A stretch of DNA of 5,826 nucleotides, taken from assembly GCA_016934175.1 (NCBI GenBank), contig JAFGTI010000131.1, positions 1 through 5,826 on the forward strand, written 5' to 3'. Positions within the stretch are counted from its first letter, which is position 1. Every line of letters begins with the position of its first letter. This document shows positions 1 to 5,826 of this stretch, one piece after another. Position numbers and translations under genes: made by a program. The stretch comes from Acholeplasmataceae bacterium (GTDB lineage Bacteria; Bacillota_I; Bacilli_A; Acholeplasmatales; Acholeplasmataceae). A model generated the notes under the pieces. It was given only the letters and a program-made list of their open reading frames with translations. It ran no database searches and had not been told where the DNA came from.

Positions 1-294
1 TGGGCACTGCTTTCATCACTTCCTCAACTTGGGGCAAAAGATGAAGACTTATATTCAATTGTCGGTACACCACCCTCACTTTTTACTAAAGTTAAAGGAG
101 ATGCTTTCGCACAGCGTAGTACGTGTCCTATGAAAATTGATTTTGTGAAAGAACCACCACTATTTAAAATATCAGAAACACATTATGCGAAAACATGGTT
201 ATTAGATCCTCGCGCTCCAAAAATTGAGCGTCCAAAGATTATTGGTCAAATTTCAAAACGAGTTTCTGAAATCTATTCTGGGAGGGACAAATAA
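1..294 (+). CDS. oppD: Oligopeptide ABC transporter ATP-binding protein OppD, C-terminal 97 residues (5' end outside window)
   Basis: The frame is open from base 1 and ends at TAA 292-294, so only the C-terminal end of the protein is seen. The fragment begins with WALLSSLPQLG and continues with IVGTPPSLFTKVKGDAFAQR, which is the oligopeptide/dipeptide-type C-terminal region that follows the nucleotide-binding domain (oligo_HPY family). It then has PMKIDF, EPPLFKISETHYAKTWLLDPRAP, a tail typical of OppD from low-GC Gram-positives. The Walker and signature motifs lie upstream of the window. OppD pairs with OppF as one of two cytoplasmic ATPases that drive peptide import through the OppB/OppC permeases. 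Its stop overlaps the oppF start by one base (TAATG), so the two are co-transcribed and probably translationally coupled. The cysteines often found in this tail are absent apart from one shifted Cys at fragment residue 42. OppD rather than DppD is chosen from the tail and from the OppF partner; the exact peptide length preference cannot be read. Confidence 0.9.
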   Translation, partial: WALLSSLPQLGAKDEDLYSIVGTPPSLFTKVKGDAFAQRSTCPMKIDFVKEPPLFKISETHYAKTWLLDPRAPKIERPKIIGQISKRVSEIYSGRDK

Positions 295-1298
295 TGAATG
301 CATTAATCAGTAAATTTAGAAAAAAAAACACTCCCCCAAAAGTTGTTTATCCTCAGAGTATGCCTACCATTGATCCAGTGAATGGCAGAGAAATATTGCT
401 TGAAGTAAAAGATGTTGATATTTACTTTAAAGTGGGTCGTAGAACTGTAAAAGCATGTAATAAATTGAATTTTAAAATATATAAAGGTGAGACATTCGGC
501 CTTGTTGGTGAATCTGGTTCAGGTAAAACAACAATTAGCCGTGCAATTATTGGGATTAATCGTCTGCACAATGGAGCGATTTATTTCCACGGTGAAAATA
601 TAGGAAGAAGATTAACAAAAGCAGAGCGCATGAAAACAAAGCACAGCATTCAGATGATTTTCCAAGATCCTGCTGCTTCACTTAATGAACGCGCAAATGT
701 TGATTATATTATTTCTGAAGGTTTATATAACTTCAAGCAATTCACAGATACTGAAGATCGATTAAAGAAAGTATATAAAATGTTGAATGAAGTTAGTTTG
801 CTTCCAGAACATCTTTCCCGTTATCCTCATGAATTTTCAGGCGGACAACGTCAACGCATCGGCATAGCACGTGCACTTATTATCGAACCAGAACTTGTTT
901 TAGCAGATGAACCTATTTCTGCTTTAGATGTTTCTATTAGAGCTCAAGTGCTTAATCTTCTTAAAAAGCTTCAACGTGAGCATGATTTAACTTACTTATT
1001 TATTGCTCATGATCTTTCAATCATTAAGTACATTTCTGATCGCATCGCCGTCATGCACCAAGGGTACATAGTTGAAATTGGTGATGCTCATGATATATAT
1101 TCAGAACCCATTCATCCTTATACAAGAGCTTTACTTACAGCTATTCCGCAACCTGATCCTAAATCAAAAGGTGATCGTGTAAAAATTGTATATAAAAAGG
1201 GTAGCATTAACTATGAAGAAAATGAACTTATTGAAATCAAACCAGGTAGATACGTTCTTGGAAATAAGGAACTTTTAGAAGAATGGACCAAACAGTAA
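294..1298 (+). CDS. oppF: Oligopeptide ABC transporter ATP-binding protein OppF
   Basis: Complete 334-residue ATPase, the usual size for OppF. It hydrolyses ATP on the cytoplasmic face together with OppD to power peptide uptake. Visible motifs are Walker A GESGSGKT (residues 72-79), Q-loop Gln124 in IFQD, ABC signature SGGQ (182-185) followed by RQRIGIARAL, Walker B LVLADEP (201-207; catalytic Glu206), D-loop SALD (209-212) and switch His239 in IAHDLS. The C-terminal HPYTRALL (274-281) is the hallmark of the oligopeptide subfamily. All catalytic residues are intact. The last 45 residues (after PQPDPKSKGD) end in a PGRYVL element and carry no cysteine cluster. The start at 294 is supported by GGGAGG at 280-285, eight bases upstream, and by the one-base overlap with the oppD stop. 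The N-terminal 35 or so residues before the ABC fold are a basic leader common in OppF. The stop codon runs into a hairpin (1297-1323). Confidence 0.95.
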   Translation: MNALISKFRKKNTPPKVVYPQSMPTIDPVNGREILLEVKDVDIYFKVGRRTVKACNKLNFKIYKGETFGLVGESGSGKTTISRAIIGINRLHNGAIYFHGENIGRRLTKAERMKTKHSIQMIFQDPAASLNERANVDYIISEGLYNFKQFTDTEDRLKKVYKMLNEVSLLPEHLSRYPHEFSGGQRQRIGIARALIIEPELVLADEPISALDVSIRAQVLNLLKKLQREHDLTYLFIAHDLSIIKYISDRIAVMHQGYIVEIGDAHDIYSEPIHPYTRALLTAIPQPDPKSKGDRVKIVYKKGSINYEENELIEIKPGRYVLGNKELLEEWTKQ

Positions 1299-1323
1299 AA
1301 AGTACTTTTTAAGTACTTTTTTT
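1297..1323 (+). terminator. Terminator-like hairpin at the end of oppF
   Basis: An 11-bp perfect stem (AAAAAGTACTT at 1297-1307 with AAGTACTTTTT at 1311-1321) with a TTT loop ends in a run of seven T (1317-1323). This is the form of an intrinsic terminator, but the stem has only two G-C pairs, so it may be leaky. It begins within the oppF stop codon. The next gene's ribosome binding site starts at 1324, directly after the T run. This leaves no room for a promoter, so downstream expression needs read-through or a promoter inside oppF. The 5' half, AAAAAGTACTTTTT (1297-1310), is itself a perfect 14-base palindrome, so a protein-binding role is also possible. Confidence 0.6.
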
Positions 1324-1328
1324 GGAGG
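1324..1328 (+). promoter_or_regulatory. Ribosome binding site that decides the start of the small membrane protein
   Basis: GGAGG at 1324-1328 is a near-perfect Shine-Dalgarno sequence. Two in-frame ATG codons follow in tandem at 1332 and 1335. The gap is three bases to the first and six to the second, so the second ATG (1335) fits the usual spacing better. The difference is a single N-terminal Met. Confidence 0.75.
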
Positions 1329-1334
1329 TAAATG

Positions 1335-1655
1335 ATGAGAAAAAAAATAGTAATGATTTTAATACGTATCTTTATTCCACTAGTATTAGGAATAATTATC
1401 TATCTTTTCTCAAGTAGTTCACTATATATTGAAATGACTTTTCTTTTATTTGGATTATTTGGGTTTATGAGTTGTATAAGCAGAAGGAATCGTTTTGATC
1501 GTAAAAACCTGAAAAACTTAGGAACGACAAAACCTGATAAAGCATCAGATGAGTATTTTGAATTTATTCAAATGCAACATGTTGCATTCATATCATCAGT
1601 GATCAATATTGTTTTATCATATCTTACATTTATTACTATAGGTACGTTATTATGA
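1335..1655 (+). CDS. Small integral membrane protein with three predicted spans, function unknown
   Basis: A 106-residue protein from ATG 1335 (107 if ATG 1332 is used), ending at TGA 1653-1655. I do not recognise the family with confidence. In the 107-residue numbering, hydrophobic segments lie at about 7-26, 31-49 and 84-105. A basic loop (RRNRFDRK, 51-58) and an acidic/aromatic stretch DEYFEF (73-78) separate the second and third. The positive charges at MRKK and in the loop place the N-terminus and loop in the cytoplasm and the C-terminus outside. The layout, two spans then a charged loop then one span, loosely resembles small DUF3899-type membrane proteins, but this is unchecked. It overlaps the next gene by four bases (ATGA, 1652-1655), so the two are very likely translated as a coupled pair and may act together. 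No promoter is visible between it and the oppF hairpin. Confidence 0.75.
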   Translation: MRKKIVMILIRIFIPLVLGIIIYLFSSSSLYIEMTFLLFGLFGFMSCISRRNRFDRKNLKNLGTTKPDKASDEYFEFIQMQHVAFISSVINIVLSYLTFITIGTLL

Positions 1656-3718
1656 AAAAAATACTCAATAGAATCTATATAAACTATCCCATACATTTCC
1701 AATCTTATGAAGAGATAGGAAATGAATATGAGTTTGAATTTCATAATCAGACAAAACAAATGATTGAACAGATTTCAGTGCGATCAGGCAGAATTGATAT
1801 TGATTTAGATATTCACTCGGATGAAGCGACGATTAAGGCGAGAATTCATAAAGATTCCTTTGTTATTGATCATTTTTTGGTCTATATTCAACATGTTACA
1901 ATTGATCATAAAAAATATTTAACTAAAGATTATGAGCAAGTAATCATTGTTCCACCTCAAAGTGTTTATTCACTTCGATATGAGCGATTCCTTTACCAAG
2001 AAAAAATTTCTGAGCATATTGGAAGACCACGTAAAGAAATTAAGTTTATTGCTGAGGAAAATCCATATTATTGGAACTGCGTATGTGGACAACACAATAT
2101 GAATGGCACAGATACTTGTCAATCATGTGGGATTAGCAAAGAGGCATTATTATCTACTAAAATTGATTTTCAAAAAGAGGTAAAACTAACTCAAAATATC
2201 GTCACGACACATAAAAATCTCTTTATATGGCTAATATTAATGTATGCTACACAAATAGCTTATGAGTCATTAATGGGCGAATTCCTTTTTGACAATGCGA
2301 TTAAAAACAGCTTTTTTGGCATTTTTAATCGTTTGATTTTGCCTGCATATCTTGCTTTCGCTTTGATCGCAGTTATTCGCTCACGACTGAAATATAAAAA
2401 GAAGACCACATTCTTACTTATCTCAATCAATACATTAATTTATGCTTATCTTAATCTACTTTCTATTTTTTATTTCATAGGAACAAGTTATAATCTTATA
2501 TTCTTATTCACATTAAATTTAGGTATTTTAGGTATTCTTGCATATTCAATTAAAATCAAATGGAATAATATCTTTATTCGTGGACTAGCTGCTTTTGCTG
2601 TGATTGCATCTTTGATTGTCATCTTTGAATGGGGTATTTATGGGAAGTATGATTTAACAGTACAAGCCAATGGTCTTTATCTTAATGCTGAAACTGATGA
2701 GATTGATTATACGGTACCTGAATCGATTGGTGGAATCAAGGTTGCTGAGGTAGCTTTTCCATTTTACCGTGAATTCGATATTGAAAACTTAACGATTAGT
2801 CGCTATATCGAAAAAATCTATTTTCGTTCTGCTATCGTTCTTGATGATTTAGAAACTGTAAATGTTGTACCAGATAATCAGAATTTTTATGTTGAAGGTA
2901 ATGTTTTATATAATATAGATGGCTCAATTCGCATTGTTCCTACTAGTATTGAATCTATTTATATTGATGATCAAGTTGTTCTTTCAGGACCATTTAAGGA
3001 TTTAATTAATTTGAAAACTATCACAATTGGAAGTCACGTAAAAGACATAGAAGCTGAAGCTTTTATGAATGCTTATAGTTTGGAAACATTAATATTTGAA
3101 GACGAAAGTCAATTGAGATTTATAGGTAGAAGAGCTTTTAGTAATTGTCTTAGTTTGACGTCTGTAGAAATACCAATTTCCGTTGATAAAATGGGTGTTG
3201 GTGTGTTTGAAGGGTGTACTAGTATAGAATCTCTCGTGATGCCTTATCTTGGAGAAGAACGAGAATATACGGATATCCTTTTTGAAAGTCAAGATGTATT
3301 AACATATCAATTTGGAAGCAAAACCTATTTAGATGATTTTTTGATTCCTGAGAGTTTAAAATATGTTGAAATCTATGATATTGATCGGATACATAATGTT
3401 ACCTTTTTTAGAGCTAAACATATTGAGCAGATTGTCCTTACCGGTGATTTTGCTTATTTAGGCATTAGAAGTTTCTATGGTTGTGAATCTTTAGAAGAAC
3501 TGATTATTCCTTCGGGTATTGAAACCATTAGTTTATCCGCATTTGAAAACTGTCTGAATTTAGGATATCTCGTTATACCTGCAACAGTAACGAAAGTGGA
3601 AAGAAATGCATTTTTAAATGCTGGACTAGATGTTGTTATCTATTTAGGTGATATCAATGATTTAGAAATATCTCCAATTGGTAATAGTGCATTGCTTGAA
3701 GCTTTAGGTTTGGCATAA
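1652..3718 (+). CDS. Membrane protein with RanBP2-like zinc finger, five spans and external BspA-type leucine-rich repeats
   Basis: A 688-residue protein of unknown cellular role. Domains in order: residues 1-135, an unrecognised, probably beta-rich region; 141-159, a zinc finger of pattern W-x-C-x-C-x3-N-x6-C-x2-C (Cys143, 145, 156, 159), which matches the RanBP2 type except for one residue rather than two to four between the first two cysteines; five hydrophobic spans at about 190-206, 222-242, 252-276, 280-299 and 309-328; then 334-688 with BspA/LRR_5 repeats. Repeat units start at Phe448, 471, 496, 519, 608, 631 and 654, with 23-25 residue spacing and patterns such as FxNCxSLxxVxIP. Basic residues after spans 2 (RSRLKYKKK) and 4 (KIK) give zinc finger inside, repeats outside. 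There is no signal peptide. The start overlaps the previous stop (ATGA) with only a weak AGG upstream, which suggests translational coupling. The gene ends with tandem stops TAATAA. The external repeats suggest adhesion or protein binding; this is inferred from the family. Confidence 0.88.
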   Translation: MKKILNRIYINYPIHFQSYEEIGNEYEFEFHNQTKQMIEQISVRSGRIDIDLDIHSDEATIKARIHKDSFVIDHFLVYIQHVTIDHKKYLTKDYEQVIIVPPQSVYSLRYERFLYQEKISEHIGRPRKEIKFIAEENPYYWNCVCGQHNMNGTDTCQSCGISKEALLSTKIDFQKEVKLTQNIVTTHKNLFIWLILMYATQIAYESLMGEFLFDNAIKNSFFGIFNRLILPAYLAFALIAVIRSRLKYKKKTTFLLISINTLIYAYLNLLSIFYFIGTSYNLIFLFTLNLGILGILAYSIKIKWNNIFIRGLAAFAVIASLIVIFEWGIYGKYDLTVQANGLYLNAETDEIDYTVPESIGGIKVAEVAFPFYREFDIENLTISRYIEKIYFRSAIVLDDLETVNVVPDNQNFYVEGNVLYNIDGSIRIVPTSIESIYIDDQVVLSGPFKDLINLKTITIGSHVKDIEAEAFMNAYSLETLIFEDESQLRFIGRRAFSNCLSLTSVEIPISVDKMGVGVFEGCTSIESLVMPYLGEEREYTDILFESQDVLTYQFGSKTYLDDFLIPESLKYVEIYDIDRIHNVTFFRAKHIEQIVLTGDFAYLGIRSFYGCESLEELIIPSGIETISLSAFENCLNLGYLVIPATVTKVERNAFLNAGLDVVIYLGDINDLEISPIGNSALLEALGLA

Positions 3719-3750
3719 TAAGATAAATAAATATTTCTAAAAGTTGAAAT

Positions 3751-3782
3751 AAGTATTTGGCAATTATGCTGAATACTTTTTT
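3751..3782 (+). terminator. Rho-independent terminator after the zinc-finger/LRR gene
   Basis: A 12-bp stem pairs 3751-3762 (AAGTATTTGGCA) with 3767-3778 (TGCTGAATACTT), including two G-T wobbles, around an ATTA loop, and runs into six T (3777-3782). It lies 33 bases after the stop of the upstream gene. It separates that unit from the lipoprotein gene, which has its own promoter. Confidence 0.85.
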
Positions 3783-3883
3783 ACTTAATGAGGCGTAACC
3801 TTGAATATTTATTCGTATTTATATAAATAAGTGCTTAATAATATAATTAATTGGGATAACTCATGTAAAAAACCTTTGGTTTA

Positions 3884-3913
3884 TTGTAAAAATCGTCTCG
3901 CGTATGATATAAT
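3884..3913 (+). promoter_or_regulatory. Sigma-A-type extended -10 promoter of the peptide-binding lipoprotein gene
   Basis: A perfect TATAAT (3908-3913) is preceded by TGA (3905-3907), giving an extended -10. A partial -35, TTGTAA (3884-3889, four of six consensus bases), sits 18 bases upstream. Transcription would begin near 3920 and give a leader of about 27 bases with AAGGA at 3935-3939, seven bases before the ATG at 3947. The region 3719-3946 otherwise holds the terminator and AT-rich sequence with a 14-base palindrome (3816-3829). No other gene is seen there. Confidence 0.75.
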
Positions 3914-3946
3914 ATATTAAAATATGATTAAAGAAAGGAATAACTT

Positions 3947-5826
3947 ATGTTTAAGAAGATAATAGTTTCAGTTGTTTTATTGACTAGTGTCCTCCTTTTG
4001 GTTGCATGCGGTACTACATCGTATACTGTAACCTTTGATTCACAAGGTGGAACCTCAGTAGATGCTATTGTAGTTGAGAAAGGGTTAGCAATAGAAGAAC
4101 CCACAGATCCTACAAGAGAATCTAGTGATTTAGAAAGTGCTTGGAGTTTTACCGGATGGTATACTAGTGCAAGCGCAGAAGCAAGTACATTGTTTGATTT
4201 TGCTTCAGTGATTGAAGCAGATACTACATTATATGCTGGTTGGACTCAAAATATTGTTGTACGATTCAACACGAAGACTACCGCAACTGTTGTTCCTGCG
4301 TATTTACCTGTTGGCGGAGGATCAGTCACTGAACCTACAGCTCCAACAAGAACAGGTTACACATTTGGTGGATGGTTTTTTGGTAAACCAGGATCTACTT
4401 GGTTAGAACCAAATGCAGTTGAATTCCCATTAGCTGTAACAGAAGCTACACAGTTATATGCTTATTGGATTCCAGTTGACTCTTCTGCAGTAAACTATAC
4501 AGATGATGAAACTTACAAGAATTCATTTACTGAATTAACTGCAGATCCAATATTGAACCCACTTACATATCACTGGAGTCATGAAAATACATTAATGGGT
4601 TATATTTCTACTCCATTATATGGAACAGACGTTAACTGGGATCAAGCAATTGAAGATGGTCTTGTTACTGCTAAAGGCGATTTTTCTTCAATAGATGAAT
4701 CAAATATTGGCGCATTATTAAGAGAAAATGTTAAATATGGTGCTGCAGAATATCCAATTGCTGTTGGTGGTGAATTTGATGGCGAATCTGGTGTTGACCA
4801 AAATGGTAAATACAGTGAAGCAATTTCAAGAGAAATTTCTGCTTATTCTTACGTTTATACATTAAGAGATGATATTTATTGGGAAGATGGTACAAATGTT
4901 ACAGCCCAAGATTATTATTATAGTTATTTCCAATATATCGATCAAACTCAAAACAACTTTAGAGCATCATCTTATTATCCAAATGCTGATAGAAGTTCAG
5001 GATTAAAAGTTGTAGGTTCTAGAGGTTATTTCTTACAAGGGACTGAAATTGGTTTAGGTGAAAGTGCTGCTAACCCACTTACTGGTGACTATGGTTATGC
5101 GAAACTTACTACTTATGCAGGTCCAAATCCTGCTGCAGGATATGAAGCTTATGCAGGTGATTATTTAGATGAGCTCTTTGGTGCAAGTTTAAGCCGAGAT
5201 TTATATATAAGTTTAGATGATTTCACAGCTTCTGGATATACTCTTGGTGATGAAGGCGTTTCATTGACTCCTGAACTTACTGCACTTTATGGATTAGGTG
5301 CTCATTGGCTAGTTGATTTAGACTTGCGTACTGATGTTGTAGCGAACCCAAATTATGTTGGTGCCAAAGGTGATACTTGGCCAGCAGTTGAAAAATCAGA
5401 AGTTGGTTTTGAAGTAACTGGCACATATACATTTAAAATGACATTTGAAGTACCACTTTCACATGCTTCAGCAATGAATGCTGGTGATTTCAACTTAGTA
5501 CATCCTGCTACTTATGCAGCTAGTTTGGATGAAAATGGTACAAACTCTACTTATGGTACAAGTCAGACTCCACCATTAAGTTATGGTCCATATGTCTTAA
5601 AGACATGGGATGTTAATCAAAAGATGGTGTTTAATAAGAATTATGATTCATTTATGCAACAGTTTTTTAACTATAAAGCAATTTCATTTGAATTCTATCC
5701 AGATGTAGATTCAAGAATGACTGCTTTCGCTCAAGGATTGTTAAGTTCTACTGGATTAAACCAAACATATTATAGTACTTACTTAGAAAATCCAAATCTA
5801 AAGAGTTATTATAATGGATATCCACA
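3947..5826 (+). CDS. oppA: Peptide ABC transporter substrate-binding lipoprotein with two N-terminal InlB-type repeats (3' end outside window)
   Basis: The frame is open from ATG 3947 to the window edge, giving 626 codons and no stop. Residues 1-20 form a lipoprotein signal peptide (KK, then a hydrophobic core) with lipobox LVAC and lipid-modified Cys21, so the protein is anchored on the outer face of the membrane. Residues 25-99 and about 103-174 are two InlB B-repeat/Flg_new-type repeats: VTFDSQGGTSV ... FTGWY ... FDFAS ... TTLYAGW, then VVRFNT ... PTRTGYTFGGWF ... TQLYAYW. The family 5 substrate-binding domain follows: NPLTYHW (204-210), YTLRDDIYWEDGT (304-316) with TAQDYYYS (319-326), and SYGPYVLKTW (545-554) ahead of MVFNKNY (560-566). 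The domain looks enlarged by insertions at about 226-303 and 334-480. The family binds oligopeptides and delivers them to OppBCDF; oppD/oppF just upstream make that the likely partner. The ATG is set by AAGGA at 3935-3939 and by the signal peptide. Which of several possible paralogues it is cannot be judged. Confidence 0.92.
   Translation, partial: MFKKIIVSVVLLTSVLLLVACGTTSYTVTFDSQGGTSVDAIVVEKGLAIEEPTDPTRESSDLESAWSFTGWYTSASAEASTLFDFASVIEADTTLYAGWTQNIVVRFNTKTTATVVPAYLPVGGGSVTEPTAPTRTGYTFGGWFFGKPGSTWLEPNAVEFPLAVTEATQLYAYWIPVDSSAVNYTDDETYKNSFTELTADPILNPLTYHWSHENTLMGYISTPLYGTDVNWDQAIEDGLVTAKGDFSSIDESNIGALLRENVKYGAAEYPIAVGGEFDGESGVDQNGKYSEAISREISAYSYVYTLRDDIYWEDGTNVTAQDYYYSYFQYIDQTQNNFRASSYYPNADRSSGLKVVGSRGYFLQGTEIGLGESAANPLTGDYGYAKLTTYAGPNPAAGYEAYAGDYLDELFGASLSRDLYISLDDFTASGYTLGDEGVSLTPELTALYGLGAHWLVDLDLRTDVVANPNYVGAKGDTWPAVEKSEVGFEVTGTYTFKMTFEVPLSHASAMNAGDFNLVHPATYAASLDENGTNSTYGTSQTPPLSYGPYVLKTWDVNQKMVFNKNYDSFMQQFFNYKAISFEFYPDVDSRMTAFAQGLLSSTGLNQTYYSTYLENPNLKSYYNGYP

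Noticed and set aside
1568..1759. Open frame of 63 codons on the minus strand
   Set aside because: It lies opposite the end of the small membrane protein and the start of the LRR protein, both well supported on the + strand, and shows no recognisable domain.
3089..3292. Open frame of 67 codons on the minus strand
   Set aside because: It is wholly opposite the leucine-rich repeat region of the + strand gene, and its protein has no recognisable pattern.
3788..3826. Short ATG-started frame of about 12 codons in the gap before the lipoprotein gene
   Set aside because: It has no ribosome binding site, is very short and follows the terminator directly.
3818..3847. Second possible promoter: TATAAT at 3842-3847 with TTTATA at 3818-3823
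   Set aside because: The -10 is perfect but lies in a run of A and T where such matches are frequent. The -35 is weak, there is no TGn, and the promoter at 3884-3913 is better and closer to the gene.
4212..4406. Open frame of 64 codons on the + strand
   Set aside because: It lies in another frame inside the lipoprotein gene, where the true frame encodes clear InlB-type repeats.
1..5826. CRISPR array, tRNA, rRNA, insertion sequence or phage genes
   Set aside because: No regularly spaced repeats, RNA gene signatures, transposase motifs or terminal inverted repeats were seen on either strand.

Overview
The window reads as a piece of an AT-rich genome of a low-GC Gram-positive or Mollicutes-type bacterium. 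The oligopeptide-transporter ATPases are of the type found in Firmicutes and Acholeplasma relatives. The secreted protein is a lipoprotein carrying InlB-type repeats, and a BspA-like leucine-rich repeat protein lies nearby. All tryptophans in the long frames are TGG, and TGA appears only as the stop of one small gene, so the standard code is in use. That argues against Mycoplasma/Spiroplasma and is compatible with Acholeplasma- or Izemoplasma-like lineages or other low-GC Bacillota. The assignment is an inference from gene content and codon use, not from a marker gene.

Layout, all on the + strand. (1) Positions 1-294 hold the C-terminal end of OppD, the first ATPase of a peptide ABC importer. 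(2) oppF (294-1298), the second ATPase, overlaps the oppD stop by one base and is complete with all ABC motifs. (3) A terminator-like hairpin (1297-1323) starts inside the oppF stop codon and is followed at once by a strong Shine-Dalgarno sequence. (4) A two-gene unit follows: a 106/107-residue membrane protein (1335-1655), then by a 4-base ATGA overlap a 688-residue membrane protein (1652-3718). The latter has a RanBP2-like zinc finger, five predicted membrane spans and an exported BspA-type leucine-rich repeat domain. (5) A strong hairpin terminator (3751-3782) closes this unit. (6) A short intergenic region holds an extended -10 promoter (3884-3913). (7) From 3947 to the window edge runs the 5' part (626 codons) of a peptide-binding lipoprotein, OppA-type, with two InlB/Flg_new-type beta repeats between its lipid anchor and the substrate-binding domain. 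This frame has no stop codon within the window.

The flanking genes fit one system: the lipoprotein captures peptides outside the cell, and OppD/OppF energise uptake through permeases that are presumably encoded upstream of the window. The binding protein has its own promoter, so it can be made at a higher level than the ATPases, which is common for binding proteins. The two-gene membrane unit between them has no recognised role in peptide uptake. It is the least explained part of the window.
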